64,000 bases of DNA from Paracoccaceae bacterium (GTDB lineage Bacteria > Pseudomonadota > Alphaproteobacteria > Rhodobacterales > Rhodobacteraceae), in the NCBI GenBank assembly GCA_030148225.1, contig JASBTX010000042.1:1-64000 (forward strand), given 5' to 3'. The position numbers and the translations under genes were made by a program. Positions 1 to 12,137 of the stretch are shown here, one piece after another. The notes under the pieces were generated by a model, which was given only the letters and a program-made list of their open reading frames with translations, searched no databases and had not been told where the DNA came from. Numbering within the stretch: the first letter of the stretch is position 1; the number at the start of each line of letters is the position of its first letter.

Positions 1-1
1 A

Positions 2-2416
<2,415 letters not shown>

Positions 2417-2442
2417 CGATTGGGACAGGTAGGTTCGCCGGA

Positions 2443-3627
2443 ATGGACAGACCGCAGGAAACGGATGTTCTGATCGTTGGCGGCGGGCCGGCGGGGTTGT
2501 CGGTGGCATCGCATCTGGGCGATGGCATTTCGTCGGTTGTCGTGCATCAGGACCGGGAGATCGGCAAACCCATCCGCACCAGCGGCGGCAGCTGGCTGAC
2601 GGATGCCAAGGCGCTGGGTCTGCCGTCAAACCTTTATACTATCATCGGCAAGGGGCGGATATTTTCAGGCAATGAGGTGGCCGAGATCGATTTGGCGGGC
2701 AACCCGGTCATCGCCTTTGATGTCACTGCGCTTTATCGGTATCTGGCGACTTTGTCGGATGACAAACCCTGCCAAAAGCTGACGGGAACCAAGTTTCTGT
2801 CGACCACGCGGCAGGCAGACGGGTGGTTCCTGTCAAAGCTCCGATCAGCGGGTCAGGGCGAGTGGCAGATCAGGTCGCGCTATATCGTCGATGCCTCCGG
2901 ATGGCACATGGCGGTTTTGTCGTCGCTTTCGCTGGGTCAGGCACCGGCGCGTACCGGTGTCGGCTACGAGATTGAATACCCCATCGGGAACATGGACCCT
3001 GATACGGCAATCATCTTTTTTGGTGCCGATGCACGTGCGGGCTATGGCTGGGGCCTGCCGGCACCGGGGGGCATGTTCCGGCTGGGCATCGGCGTTCTGC
3101 AGCCCGACACGGCAGACAATCCCCGCGACCGGATGAACGCGCTGCTCTCGTCGGACCGGCTGGCGCGTTATGGGATCGAGATGCCCACACCCGATCATGT
3201 CAACGCGGGTATCATCCCCTCGGTCCCCTATGACCGGCGGCTGGTCTATGGCGGGGTGATCCGAGTGGGCGATTCGGCGAATATGGCGACACCGACACTG
3301 GGTGAAGGTATCCGCCTCTGTATCGAAAGCGGGCGTCATCTGGGGGCCTGCCTGACCCGCGTGCTGGAGACTGGTGCGGCGCATCATCTGAAAACCTATG
3401 AACGGATGGCCAACCGGAAATACGCCCGCAACTATCGGTTTGGTTTCCTGACCAACACACGCGCCGCCGGTTATGACGAGCACGACTGGGACCGTACCGT
3501 CAGGCGCATCGGGCGGCTGGACAGCGATCTGCTGGTGCAGGCCTTCAAGAGCGAGTTCACCCCGGCCATGATGGCCCGAACGGTAGGCAAATCCCTGATC
3601 CGGAAAATCTGGCCGCGTCAGGCCTGA
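2443..3627 (+). CDS. FAD-dependent oxidoreductase, geranylgeranyl reductase-like
   Basis: A 394-residue flavoprotein. The N-terminal dinucleotide-binding fold is visible as GGGPAGLSVASHL (about residues 12-24). A second FAD-contacting motif appears as RVGDSANMATPTLGEGI near residue 277, typical of the geranylgeranyl reductase / PHBH superfamily. No membrane segment or signal peptide is seen. It follows gyrB in the same direction and its last 10 bases overlap the end of trhO on the other strand. Members of this superfamily reduce isoprenoid chains or hydroxylate aromatics; the substrate cannot be read from the sequence, and gyrB and trhO give no pathway hint. Confidence 0.75.
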   Translation: MDRPQETDVLIVGGGPAGLSVASHLGDGISSVVVHQDREIGKPIRTSGGSWLTDAKALGLPSNLYTIIGKGRIFSGNEVAEIDLAGNPVIAFDVTALYRYLATLSDDKPCQKLTGTKFLSTTRQADGWFLSKLRSAGQGEWQIRSRYIVDASGWHMAVLSSLSLGQAPARTGVGYEIEYPIGNMDPDTAIIFFGADARAGYGWGLPAPGGMFRLGIGVLQPDTADNPRDRMNALLSSDRLARYGIEMPTPDHVNAGIIPSVPYDRRLVYGGVIRVGDSANMATPTLGEGIRLCIESGRHLGACLTRVLETGAAHHLKTYERMANRKYARNYRFGFLTNTRAAGYDEHDWDRTVRRIGRLDSDLLVQAFKSEFTPAMMARTVGKSLIRKIWPRQA

Positions 3628-4532
3628 GCGTCGCTGCCCATATGGATATCGCCCCGGGCGCGGGCCAGCGATATCTGCTTCTGACGTTCTTTGAACCGCG
3701 CGCGGTCAGCGGCGCTGTATTCGTCGACGCATTGGTGGCACGATACACCACGGATATATTCAGGCCGCGATTTGTCAGCCTCGGTGATGGGCCGGCGGCA
3801 GGCAAAGCACTGATCATAGCTGCCCTCGACAAGGCCATGGCCTACGGAAACACGCTGATCAAAGACAAAGCATTCTCCCTGCCATTTGCTTTCGGCCTCG
3901 GGCACCTCTTCGAGATATTTCAGAATGCCGCCTTTCAGGTGATAGACGTCGTTCACGCCCTGACCCAGCAGGTAGTTGGTGGATTTTTCGCAGCGGATGC
4001 CACCGGTACAGAACATCGCGACGCGCTTGCCGCGAAATTCGTCCCGGTGATCCTGCCACCATTTGGGAAAATCCCGAAAACTTTGGGTTTCGGGGTCGAT
4101 GGCGCCCTGAAACGTTCCGATCCCGACCTCGTAATCGTTTCGTGTGTCGATGACGACCACGTCATCCCGGCTGATCAAATCATTCCAGTCGCGGGGTTCC
4201 ACATAGCTGCCTACTGCGGATGTCGGATCAACATCGGGCTGACCCATGGTCACGATCTCTTTCTTCAGCCGTACCCGCATTCTGAGAAACGGCATGTCCT
4301 TGGCATGGCTTTCCTTGTGCTCCAGATCAGCGCAACCCGGCAAATCGCGGATATGTGCCAGTATGGCGTCGATACCGTCCCGCGTTCCGGCGATGGTGCC
4401 GTTGATCCCTTCGCGCGCCAGCAAGAGCGTGCCTTTGATCCCAAGCCGCTCGCATGCCGACAGCAGTGGCGTGCGCAAGGCAGCGGGATCATCAATCGGT
4501 GTGAATTTATAGAACGCGGCGACGGTAAACAT
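3618..4532 (-). CDS. trhO: tRNA uridine(34) hydroxylase, rhodanese-type (TrhO)
   Basis: Rhodanese-fold enzyme that hydroxylates U34 of certain tRNAs on the way to 5-methoxy- or carboxymethoxyuridine. The N-terminal ferredoxin-like domain (FYKFTP, then GTLLLAREGINGTIAG) is followed by a rhodanese domain with VIDTRNDYE and the active-site loop MFCTGGIRCEKS, whose first Cys is the catalytic one. The C-terminus carries a Cys-rich pattern (QCFACRRPIT, SCHQCVDE). The ATG at 4532 was chosen because the homologous region starts at MFTVAAFYKF; an in-frame upstream extension is unlike the family. The gene is convergent with the flavoprotein gene and divergent from pncA. Confidence 0.9.
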   Translation of the reverse strand: MFTVAAFYKFTPIDDPAALRTPLLSACERLGIKGTLLLAREGINGTIAGTRDGIDAILAHIRDLPGCADLEHKESHAKDMPFLRMRVRLKKEIVTMGQPDVDPTSAVGSYVEPRDWNDLISRDDVVVIDTRNDYEVGIGTFQGAIDPETQSFRDFPKWWQDHRDEFRGKRVAMFCTGGIRCEKSTNYLLGQGVNDVYHLKGGILKYLEEVPEAESKWQGECFVFDQRVSVGHGLVEGSYDQCFACRRPITEADKSRPEYIRGVSCHQCVDEYSAADRARFKERQKQISLARARGDIHMGSDAQA

Positions 4533-4600
4533 GGCCGTGTCTTTAAACCCAAGCCCTGTGGCGGGGCAAGGGGCGCACCCGGTGACCCGGAACGCAACCA

Positions 4601-4629
4601 TTGACGGTGCCCCGGCCCGGAATTAGGCA
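4601..4629 (+). promoter_or_regulatory. Probable pncA promoter
   Basis: TTGACG at 4601-4606 and TAGGCA at 4624-4629 are separated by 17 bases, giving a predicted start near 4636, about 15 bases before the pncA ATG. This placement supports starting pncA at 4651 rather than upstream. Confidence 0.5.
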
Positions 4630-4650
4630 GGTTTGTTGAAGGAGTATGCC

Positions 4651-5259
4651 ATGCCCGATGCTACCGAAGCGCTGATCGTGATCGATGTTCAGAATGATTT
4701 CTGCCCGGGCGGTGCACTTGCCGTGGCGGGCGGGGATGAGATCGTCGCACCGATCAATGCGCTGATGGCAGATTATCCACTAACGGTGCTGACACAGGAC
4801 TGGCACCCGGCCGGTCACTCTTCCTTTGCCACCAGCCATGGCGGCAAGGCCCCGTTCGACGTGATCGATATGCCTTATGGCGCGCAGGTCCTGTGGCCGG
4901 ATCATTGTGTTCAGAACAGTCCGGGGGCCGAGTTTCACACCGGGCTGAATACCGATGCGGCCAAGATGATCATTCGCAAGGGCTATCGCCCGGAAATCGA
5001 CAGCTATTCGGCGTTTTTCGAGAATGACCACACTACGCCGACCGGGCTGGAGGGGTATCTGCGGACGCTGGGGGTCCAGCGCCTGACCATGGTGGGTCTG
5101 GCCACCGATTTCTGTGTTGCCTATTCCGCGATTGATGGTGCGCGGCTGGGGTTTGATGTCACAGTGCGCCAGGATCTCTGTCGGGCCATCGATCTGGACG
5201 GATCGCTGGCAGCGGCGCAGACGGATATGGCCGCAGCCGGTGTAAAACTGGACGGCTGA
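4651..5259 (+). CDS. pncA: Nicotinamidase
   Basis: Hydrolyses nicotinamide to nicotinate and ammonia, the first step of the deamidating NAD salvage route; cytoplasmic. The isochorismatase-like fold shows the catalytic Asp12 in VIDVQNDF, the metal ligands in QDWHPAGH (Asp50, His52, His56), the catalytic Lys in IIRKGY (near residue 112) and the nucleophile Cys in ATDFCVAYS (near residue 157). The ATG at 4651 is preceded by a good Shine-Dalgarno, GAAGGAG, at 4638-4644. pncB follows one base after the stop codon, so the two consecutive salvage steps form one operon. Confidence 0.95.
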   Translation: MPDATEALIVIDVQNDFCPGGALAVAGGDEIVAPINALMADYPLTVLTQDWHPAGHSSFATSHGGKAPFDVIDMPYGAQVLWPDHCVQNSPGAEFHTGLNTDAAKMIIRKGYRPEIDSYSAFFENDHTTPTGLEGYLRTLGVQRLTMVGLATDFCVAYSAIDGARLGFDVTVRQDLCRAIDLDGSLAAAQTDMAAAGVKLDG

Positions 5260-5260
5260 C

Positions 5261-6553
5261 ATGGTTGATATCGCCACCCGCGTTTATAATCACAAGTGGA
5301 AGATCGATCCGATTGTCCGGTCGCTGATCGACACGGATTTCTACAAGCTGCTGATGTGCCAGTCGATTTTCCGCAACAAGCGGGGCACGAATGTTGAATT
5401 CAGCCTGATCAACCGCACCAGAGCGATACGGCTGGCCGATATCGTCGATGAGGGCGAATTGCGCGAGCAGCTGGATCACATCCGGACCCTCAGGCTGAGC
5501 CGGGGCGAAAGTACGTGGCTGCGCGGCAACACGTTTTACGGCAAGCGCCAGATGTTCCGTCCGGATTTCATGGAATGGTTCGAGGGGTTTCGCCTACCGG
5601 ATTATCATCTGGAGAAACGCGACGGCCAGTACGAGCTGACATTCGAGGGCGAGTGGCACGAGGTGATGCTGTGGGAAATTCCTGCGCTGGCCGTGCTGAT
5701 GGAGCTGAGATCGCGCGCCGTGCTCAAGGGTATGGGGCGGTTCGAGTTGCAGGTTCTCTACGCCCGCGCCATGACCAAGCTTTGGGGCAAGGTCGAAGCG
5801 CTGCGCGATGTTCAGGACCTGCGGATCGCAGATTTCGGTACCCGGCGACGCCATTCATTCATGTGGCAGGACTGGTGTGTGCAGGCGATGCTCGAGGGGT
5901 TGGGCGCGTCCTTTGTCGGGACGTCGAACTGCCTGATCGCCATGCGCCGAGAGGTTGAGGCGATCGGGACGAATGCCCACGAATTGCCGATGGTCTATTC
6001 GGCGCTTGCCGATGGCGACGCCGCGCTGAGACAGGCGCCGTTCGACGTATTGGCCGACTGGCAGGAAGAGCATGACGGCAATCTGCGCATCATCCTGCCC
6101 GATACCTATGGCAGTCAGGAGTTTTTCAACCGTGCGCCGGACTGGCTTGCGGGCTGGACGGGGGTCAGGATCGATTCCGGCGATCCGGCCACAGGTGCCG
6201 AGATCGCCATCAAATGGTGGGAAGAGATGGGCGAGGACCCGCGCGAGAAGCTGGTGATCTTTTCCGACGGGCTGGACGTGGACAAGATCATTTCCCTGCA
6301 TGAACAGTTCCGGGGCCGCGTGCGCGCCTCGTTCGGGTGGGGTACGCTGATGACAAATGATTTCCGTGGTCTGGTCCCGAATGAAGGGCTGAATCCCTTT
6401 TCACTTGTCTGCAAGGCAGTGGCCGCAAATGGCCGCCCGACCGTGAAGCTGAGTGATAATCCCCGCAAGGCGATGGGTCCAGCCGATGAGGTCGCGCGCT
6501 ACAAGCATGTCTTTGCCATGGGCGACATGGCCGAGCTGGAGGTCGAAGTCTGA
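5261..6553 (+). CDS. pncB: Nicotinate phosphoribosyltransferase
   Basis: Converts nicotinate, PRPP and ATP to nicotinate mononucleotide. The 430-residue protein has the N-terminal [11 protein letters not shown] block, the [11 protein letters not shown] segment with the phosphorylatable His (about residue 240), and the phosphoribosyl-binding [10 protein letters not shown] region. Its start lies one base after the pncA stop, so the two are likely translationally coupled. The gene ends 15 bases before the convergent arfB stop. Confidence 0.96.
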   Translation: MVDIATRVYNHKWKIDPIVRSLIDTDFYKLLMCQSIFRNKRGTNVEFSLINRTRAIRLADIVDEGELREQLDHIRTLRLSRGESTWLRGNTFYGKRQMFRPDFMEWFEGFRLPDYHLEKRDGQYELTFEGEWHEVMLWEIPALAVLMELRSRAVLKGMGRFELQVLYARAMTKLWGKVEALRDVQDLRIADFGTRRRHSFMWQDWCVQAMLEGLGASFVGTSNCLIAMRREVEAIGTNAHELPMVYSALADGDAALRQAPFDVLADWQEEHDGNLRIILPDTYGSQEFFNRAPDWLAGWTGVRIDSGDPATGAEIAIKWWEEMGEDPREKLVIFSDGLDVDKIISLHEQFRGRVRASFGWGTLMTNDFRGLVPNEGLNPFSLVCKAVAANGRPTVKLSDNPRKAMGPADEVARYKHVFAMGDMAELEVEV

Positions 6554-6561
6554 CGCTATCG

Positions 6562-6583
6562 ACCGGCGCTAATCCTCGCCGGT
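6562..6583. terminator. Hairpin between convergent pncB and arfB
   Basis: A 7-bp stem, ACCGGCG (6562-6568) pairing with CGCCGGT (6577-6583), encloses an 8-base loop that contains the arfB stop codon. There is no strong T-run on either side, so it may only end transcription weakly or protect the two 3' ends. Confidence 0.35.
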
Positions 6584-6991
6584 GATCCTTCGCCGCGATT
6601 CCTTGATCGCGCCACGCCGTGTCTTGCTGTCCATGCGCCGCCGCTGAGATGCCTTGGTCGGTTTGGTGGCGATGCGTTTTCGGGGGCGTTCGGTTGCCTT
6701 CAGGATCATCTCGGTCAGGCGTTCACGGGCGATTTCGCGGTTGCGTGCCTGACTGCGGGTGGCGTCCACCTGAATGATGACCGCACCGTCACGCGTCCAT
6801 TTCCGTCCGGCGATCCGGCGCAGGTTCGATTTGACAAAAGGCAGCAAATTCGGGCTGTTCTGCGCCTCGAACCGCAATTCAACGGCGGTCGAGACCTTGT
6901 TGACGTTCTGCCCGCCGGGGCCCGAGGCCCGCATGAAGGTTTCGGTCAGTTCCCAGTCTTCGATCCGTATCTGATCCGAGACAAACAGCAT
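6569..6991 (-). CDS. arfB: Alternative ribosome-rescue factor / peptidyl-tRNA hydrolase ArfB
   Basis: Rescues ribosomes stalled on truncated mRNA by hydrolysing peptidyl-tRNA. The 140-residue protein has the release-factor catalytic GGQ at residues 26-28 in RASGPGGQNVNK and a very basic, probably disordered C-terminal tail (RPRKRIATKP to KESRRRITGED) of the kind ArfB inserts into the empty mRNA channel. The ATG at 6991 is used because upstream codons give non-homologous sequence. It is transcribed away from the gcv operon and ends against pncB. Confidence 0.92.
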   Translation of the reverse strand: MLFVSDQIRIEDWELTETFMRASGPGGQNVNKVSTAVELRFEAQNSPNLLPFVKSNLRRIAGRKWTRDGAVIIQVDATRSQARNREIARERLTEMILKATERPRKRIATKPTKASQRRRMDSKTRRGAIKESRRRITGED

Positions 6992-7083
6992 GGCCCGGTT
7001 ATAGACCTGCCTTGGCCGGGCTTCCAGCGCGGCAGAAACGGACTTGTTTTTGGATTTCCGGCATACTATCGTCCACAATGTCT

Positions 7084-7232
7084 TGACGGGAGAACCGGCG
7101 TTGCCGGTGCCGAAGGAGCAACCGCCCCGGAAACTCTCAGGCCTCAGGGACCGACAAGGCAACAAAACTCTGGAGAGAGGCGCGTATGCGTCCGCCGAAG
7201 GGATAGCGATCTCAGGCAAAAAGACAGAGGGG
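7084..7232 (+). promoter_or_regulatory. Tandem glycine riboswitch
   Basis: The leader of gcvT contains two glycine aptamers in series. The first shows GGGAGAACC, GCCGAAGGAGCAACCGCC and ACTCTCAGGC followed by AGGGACCG (7087-7152). The linker and second aptamer show ACTCTGGAGAG, CCGCCGAAGGGAT and ATCTCAGGC followed by AAGACAGAGG (7168-7230). These are the conserved elements of the family. About 85 bases of expression platform separate it from the gcvT ATG. In this family glycine binding normally switches on the cleavage system. A TACTAT -10-like hexamer lies at 7064-7069. This accounts for the 325-base gap between arfB and gcvT. Confidence 0.93.
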
Positions 7233-7316
7233 GCATCGCAGCGTGTGGTCAACATGCGCAGGACTGTGGTGCCGGAAGATTTCCCAGATCGACCCGGCAA
7301 AGATACGGGGTACGTG

Positions 7317-8441
7317 ATGTCAGAGCTAAAGCAAACGCCGCTTTTCGCGCTGCACGAGGAGCTGGGCGCAAAAATGGTGCCCTTCGCGGGCTATGCGATG
7401 CCGGTACAATATCCGCTGGGTGTTCTGGGTGAACACAACCACACCCGCGCCGGTGCCGGGCTGTTTGATGTCAGCCATATGGGGCAGGTCCTCTTGCGCG
7501 GCGATACGCCCCGGGGCGTGGCATCGGCGCTTGAGGCATTGATCCCGGTCAGCGTGCTGGGCCTGACAGAAGGCCGTCAGCGGTATGGTTTCTTTACCAC
7601 CGATGACGGTGGCATTTCCGACGATCTGATGTTCGCCAATCGCGGCGATCACATCTACATGGTCATCAATGCCGCCTGCAAAGAGGCCGATATCGCCCAT
7701 ATGCGGGCCAACCTTCCGGAAACCGTTTCGCTTGAAGTGGTGGATGACCGGGCGCTTGTGGCGCTTCAGGGCCCGTCGTCCGAGGCTGTGTTGTCCCGCC
7801 TTAATTCCGATGCCGCAGACATGCGTTTCATGGATGTCCGGACGCTGACACTTGCCGGGGCCGAATGCTGGGTGTCACGCTCAGGCTATACGGGTGAGGA
7901 CGGCTATGAAATTTCGGTTCCTGCCGATCATGCCGAGGCACTGACGCGGTTGCTGTTGGCCGAGGCCGAGGTTGAACCGATCGGCCTGGGTGCGCGCGAC
8001 AGCCTGCGGTTGGAGGCGGGGCTCTGCCTTTATGGCAATGATATCGACACGACAACGTCGCCGGTTGAGGCCGGGCTGACATGGGCCATCCAGAAAGTTC
8101 GCCGCACCGGTGGTGAACGCGCCGGCGGATTTCCGGGCGCAGACCGGATATTGCGCGAACTGGACGAAGGCCCCGTGCGCCGGCGCGTTGGTCTTTCGCC
8201 CGAAGGACGGGCGCCAATGCGGCAGGGGACACCGCTTTTTGCCAGCGAAGAGGGTGGCGAGCCGATCGGCGAGGTGACGTCCGGCGGTTTCGGGCCCACG
8301 GTGGGTGCCCCCGTCGCCATGGGATATGTCACCAGCGGGCATGCCGCCCCCGAAACCCGGATTTTTGGCGAGGTGCGTGGCAAACGCCTGCCCGCAACCA
8401 TCGTTTCCCTGCCGTTCACCCCGGCCAATTTCAAACGCTAA
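7317..8441 (+). CDS. gcvT: Glycine cleavage system T protein (aminomethyltransferase)
   Basis: Transfers the methylene group from the aminomethyl-lipoyl arm of H protein to tetrahydrofolate, releasing ammonia. The 374-residue protein begins with TPLFALHEELGAKMVPFAGY and shows FDVSHMGQ, the folate-binding fold, and SGYTGEDGYEI. The ATG at 7317 begins the homologous region; the frame is open upstream but reads through the riboswitch and is not protein-like. It is the first gene of gcvT-gcvH-VOC-gcvP, and gcvH follows 18 bases later. Confidence 0.96.
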   Translation: MSELKQTPLFALHEELGAKMVPFAGYAMPVQYPLGVLGEHNHTRAGAGLFDVSHMGQVLLRGDTPRGVASALEALIPVSVLGLTEGRQRYGFFTTDDGGISDDLMFANRGDHIYMVINAACKEADIAHMRANLPETVSLEVVDDRALVALQGPSSEAVLSRLNSDAADMRFMDVRTLTLAGAECWVSRSGYTGEDGYEISVPADHAEALTRLLLAEAEVEPIGLGARDSLRLEAGLCLYGNDIDTTTSPVEAGLTWAIQKVRRTGGERAGGFPGADRILRELDEGPVRRRVGLSPEGRAPMRQGTPLFASEEGGEPIGEVTSGGFGPTVGAPVAMGYVTSGHAAPETRIFGEVRGKRLPATIVSLPFTPANFKR

Positions 8442-8459
8442 AACAGGAAGGATAACCCC

Positions 8460-8819
8460 ATGAAATACACCGAAGAACACGAATGGCTGCGCGCCGAAGG
8501 CGATGTTGTCGTCGTCGGAATCACCGAACATGCCTCGACCCAGTTGGGTGATGTCGTATTCGTCGAACTGCCCGAGGTCGGCACAACTTGCGACAAGGAT
8601 GATGAACTGGCCGTGATTGAGTCGGTCAAGGCGGCCTCGGATATTCTGGCCCCCATTGATGGAGAAGTTGTCGAGATCAACGAGATGCTGGTCGACAACC
8701 CCGGCAAGGTCAACGAAGACCCGACAGGCGACAGCTGGTTCTTCAAAATCAGGCCATCCGACCCGTCGCAGATGGACGATTACATGGACGAAGCCGCCTA
8801 CAAAGACCTGATCGGCTAG
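8460..8819 (+). CDS. gcvH: Glycine cleavage system H protein
   Basis: Small lipoyl carrier protein that shuttles the aminomethyl intermediate between P, T and L proteins. It has 119 residues. The lipoylated Lys57 lies in the conserved VIESVKAASDI, after the EHEWL start typical of the family. A clear Shine-Dalgarno, AGGAAGGA, precedes the ATG. The VOC gene starts 6 bases after the stop. Confidence 0.97.
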   Translation: MKYTEEHEWLRAEGDVVVVGITEHASTQLGDVVFVELPEVGTTCDKDDELAVIESVKAASDILAPIDGEVVEINEMLVDNPGKVNEDPTGDSWFFKIRPSDPSQMDDYMDEAAYKDLIG

Positions 8820-8825
8820 TGACCT

Positions 8826-9209
8826 ATGCGCGTCTCACGAATTGCCACAGATCTTCAATCCGACGACCCACAGGCACTGGCCGGGTTCTATCAAGGGCTT
8901 CTGGGTCTGGATATCGTCATGGATCAGGGCTTTGTCGTTACGCTTCAGGGTGCAGAAACCGGCCCGGTACAGCTGACCGTTCTTTCCGGGGGCGGCAGCG
9001 GTGCACCGGCGCCCGCCCTGTCGGTAGAAGTTGACGATCTGGACGCGGTGATCGCGCGCATGGCTGATATGGGTGTCGAGGCCGAATATGGCCCGGTCAC
9101 CGAGCCCTGGGGCGTGCGCCGGCTGTTTGTGCGCGACCCCGAAGGAACGCTTGTGAATATCCTGACCCATTCCCGCGACGGTGCGGGACGCAATACTGAG
9201 AGAGCCTGA
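8826..9209 (+). CDS. VOC (glyoxalase/bleomycin-resistance fold) protein inside the gcv operon
   Basis: A 127-residue single vicinal-oxygen-chelate domain. It has the N-terminal beta-alpha-beta module ([15 protein letters not shown]) and the C-terminal [16 protein letters not shown] strand with a Glu in the usual metal-ligand position; the first-strand His often seen in glyoxalases is absent. It lies between gcvH and gcvP, and its TGA overlaps the gcvP ATG by one base (TGATG), so it is co-transcribed and likely translationally coupled under the glycine riboswitch. Function unknown. An enzymatic role on a small one-carbon or alpha-oxo metabolite is only a guess. Confidence 0.8.
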   Translation: MRVSRIATDLQSDDPQALAGFYQGLLGLDIVMDQGFVVTLQGAETGPVQLTVLSGGGSGAPAPALSVEVDDLDAVIARMADMGVEAEYGPVTEPWGVRRLFVRDPEGTLVNILTHSRDGAGRNTERA

Positions 9210-12061
9210 TGTCATTCAAACCAACCGACTATCTGCCATATGATTTTGCAAACCGGCGCCATATCGGCCCCTCTCCGGCCGAAATGGCGGATATGCTGAA
9301 CGTGGTTAATGCCGCGTCGCTGGACGAGCTGATCGACCAGACCATCCCGGAAAAGATCCGCCAGAAAGATCCGCTTGATTTCGGCAAGCCAAAGTCCGAG
9401 CGTGAGCTTCTTTATCACATGCGGCGGACGGCATCGAAAAACAGGGTGCTGACCTCGCTGATCGGCCAGGGCTATCACGGCACGGTCACCCCGCCCGTCA
9501 TTCTGCGCAACATCCTTGAAAATCCGGCATGGTACACGGCCTATACCCCCTATCAGCCGGAAATCTCGCAAGGGCGGCTCGAGGCGCTTCTGAATTATCA
9601 GACCATGATCAGCGACCTCACCGGGCTTGAGATTGCCAATGCCTCGCTGCTGGACGAGGCGACGGCCTGCGCCGAAGCGATGACCATGGCTCAGCGAGTA
9701 GCGAAATCCAAGGCGAGCACCTTTTTCATCGATGAAAACTGCCATCCCCAGAATATCGAGGTGATGAAAACCCGCGCCGCGCCGCTTGATATCGACATCA
9801 TCGTCGGCGCGCCGATGGATCTGGATGCCTCTGCGGTATTCGGGGCGATTTTCCAGTATCCCGGCACCCATGGCACGATCACCGATTTTACCGATCAGAT
9901 CAGCGCACTGCATGAAAACAAGGCCATTAGCATCGTGACTGCCGATCCGCTGGCGCTGACCCTGCTCAAGGAACCGGGCGCGATGGGGGCCGATATCGCC
10001 GTTGGCTCGACCCAGCGCTTTGGCGTGCCTGTGGGCTATGGCGGGCCGCATGCTGCCTATATGGCCACCAAAGAGGCACATAAACGCGCGATGCCCGGCC
10101 GGATTGTCGGGGTCTCGATCGATGCGCATGGCAACCGGGCCTATCGTCTGGCGCTGCAGACCCGCGAACAGCATATCCGCCGCGAAAAGGCGACATCGAA
10201 TGTCTGTACCGCACAGGCGCTGCTGGCGGTAATGGCGAGTTTTTACGCGGTCTTTCACGGGCCCGAGGGCCTCAAGGCCATCGCCCAGCGTATCCACCGC
10301 AAGACCGGCCGTCTGGCCGAGGGGCTGAAACAGGCAGGTTTTGTCGTGCAACCCGCCGCGTTCTTCGACACGATCACGGTCGAGGTCGGCCCGCTCCAGT
10401 CGGCGGTGATGAAATCGGCCGTGGATGAGGGCGTGAACCTGCGCGCCGTCGGCGACACCAAGATCGGGATCACGCTGGATGAACGCACGCGCCCCGCCAC
10501 GGTCGAGGCGGTGTGGCGGGCCTTTGGCATCACCCGCGAAGATAAGGACTATACCCCGCATTACCACATGCCCGAAAAGCTGATCCGCACCAGCGATTAC
10601 CTGACCCATCCCGTGTTTCACATGAACCGGGCCGAGACCGAGATGATGCGCTACATGCGGCGTCTGGCTGATCGCGATCTCGCGTTGGACCGGGCGATGA
10701 TCCCGCTCGGTTCCTGCACGATGAAGCTGAACGCCGCCGCTGAAATGATGCCTGTCAGCTGGCGCGAGTTTTCACTGATCCACCCGTTTGTGCCCGACGA
10801 TCAGGCCGAGGGGTACGGGGAACTGATCGGCGATCTCTCGGACAAGCTGTGCGATATCACGGGATATGACGCGATTTCGATGCAGCCAAATTCGGGCGCA
10901 CAGGGTGAATATGCCGGCCTCCTGAGCATCGCGAGCTATCACCGGGCCAATGATCAGGGGCATCGCAATATCTGCCTGATCCCGATGTCGGCGCACGGTA
11001 CAAACCCGGCTTCGGCCCAGATGGTCGGCTGGAAGGTTGTTCCGGTCAAATCTGCCGAAAACGGGGATATCGATCTTGACGATTTCCGCGCCCGCGCCGT
11101 GCAGCATGCCGATAATCTGGCTGCCTGCATGATCACCTACCCCTCGACACATGGCGTGTTCGAGGAAACCGTGACCGAGGTTTGCGCCATCACCCATGAA
11201 CATGGCGGACAGGTCTATATCGATGGGGCCAATATGAACGCGATGGTCGGGCTTTCCCGTCCCGGCGATCTTGGCGGGGATGTCAGCCACCTGAACTTGC
11301 ACAAGACATTCTGCATCCCGCATGGCGGTGGTGGCCCGGGCATGGGACCGATTGGCGTAAAGGCGCATCTGATCCCGCATCTGCCGGGCCATCCCCATAC
11401 CGGGCAGGACAATGCCGGGCCTGTATCTGCCGCACCGTTCGGTTCACCCTCGCTCCTGCCGATCAGCTGGGCCTATTGCCTGATGATGGGCGGTGAGGGC
11501 CTGACGCAGGCGACCCGCGTTGCCATTCTGAACGCCAACTATATCGCCGAACGTCTCAAAGGCGCTTACGAGGTGCTCTACAAAGGGCCCGCAGGCCGCG
11601 TGGCGCATGAATGCATCATCGATACCCGCCCCTATGCCGACAGCGCCGGCGTGACGGTCGATGACATTGCCAAGCGCCTGATCGACTGCGGTTTTCACGC
11701 CCCCACGATGAGCTGGCCCGTTGCCGGCACACTGATGATCGAACCCACCGAAAGTGAAACCAAGGCCGAGCTTGACCGGTTCTGCGACGCCATGCTCGCC
11801 ATCCGCGAGGAAATTCGCGACATCGAAGAGGGGCGCATCGACGCCGCCAACAACCCGCTCAAGAACGCGCCGCACACGGTCGAGGATCTGGTGGGTGACT
11901 GGGACAGGCCCTATTCCCGCGAACAGGGTTGCTTCCCGCCGGGCGCATTCCGTGTCGATAAATACTGGCCGCCCGTCAACCGGGTCGATAATGCCTGGGG
12001 CGACCGGCATCTGGTCTGCATCTGCCCGCCGATGGAAGAGTATCAGGACGCCGCCGAATAA
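9209..12061 (+). CDS. gcvP: Glycine dehydrogenase (decarboxylating), P protein
   Basis: PLP enzyme that decarboxylates glycine and loads the aminomethyl group onto lipoyl-H protein. This is the 950-residue single-chain form, with an N-terminal half ([11 protein letters not shown] start, [15 protein letters not shown]) and a C-terminal half holding the PLP Lys at about residue 699 in [17 protein letters not shown]. The sequence is complete with no disrupted motif. It is the last gene of the operon. Downstream, before the convergent ureohydrolase, is a strongly folded 70-base region. Confidence 0.97.
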   Translation: MSFKPTDYLPYDFANRRHIGPSPAEMADMLNVVNAASLDELIDQTIPEKIRQKDPLDFGKPKSERELLYHMRRTASKNRVLTSLIGQGYHGTVTPPVILRNILENPAWYTAYTPYQPEISQGRLEALLNYQTMISDLTGLEIANASLLDEATACAEAMTMAQRVAKSKASTFFIDENCHPQNIEVMKTRAAPLDIDIIVGAPMDLDASAVFGAIFQYPGTHGTITDFTDQISALHENKAISIVTADPLALTLLKEPGAMGADIAVGSTQRFGVPVGYGGPHAAYMATKEAHKRAMPGRIVGVSIDAHGNRAYRLALQTREQHIRREKATSNVCTAQALLAVMASFYAVFHGPEGLKAIAQRIHRKTGRLAEGLKQAGFVVQPAAFFDTITVEVGPLQSAVMKSAVDEGVNLRAVGDTKIGITLDERTRPATVEAVWRAFGITREDKDYTPHYHMPEKLIRTSDYLTHPVFHMNRAETEMMRYMRRLADRDLALDRAMIPLGSCTMKLNAAAEMMPVSWREFSLIHPFVPDDQAEGYGELIGDLSDKLCDITGYDAISMQPNSGAQGEYAGLLSIASYHRANDQGHRNICLIPMSAHGTNPASAQMVGWKVVPVKSAENGDIDLDDFRARAVQHADNLAACMITYPSTHGVFEETVTEVCAITHEHGGQVYIDGANMNAMVGLSRPGDLGGDVSHLNLHKTFCIPHGGGGPGMGPIGVKAHLIPHLPGHPHTGQDNAGPVSAAPFGSPSLLPISWAYCLMMGGEGLTQATRVAILNANYIAERLKGAYEVLYKGPAGRVAHECIIDTRPYADSAGVTVDDIAKRLIDCGFHAPTMSWPVAGTLMIEPTESETKAELDRFCDAMLAIREEIRDIEEGRIDAANNPLKNAPHTVEDLVGDWDRPYSREQGCFPPGAFRVDKYWPPVNRVDNAWGDRHLVCICPPMEEYQDAAE

Positions 12062-12090
12062 CCGGCTTCATTGTTCGGCAAATACCTTGG

Positions 12091-12137
12091 GGGTGAGCGC
12101 GCATCTGCGCGCGAGGGGGCAACGCCCCCTGTCACCC
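12091..12137. terminator. Folded three-way palindrome between gcvP and speB (probable bidirectional terminator)
   Basis: An outer stem GGGTGA (12091-12096) / TCACCC (12132-12137) encloses two hairpins: GCGCGC-ATCT-GCGCGC (12097-12112) and AGGGGGC-AAC-GCCCCCT (12114-12130). The outer right arm contains the speB stop codon. There is no T-run, so classical Rho-independent termination is uncertain. Compact GC palindromes of this sort are common between convergent Rhodobacterales genes. Confidence 0.5.
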
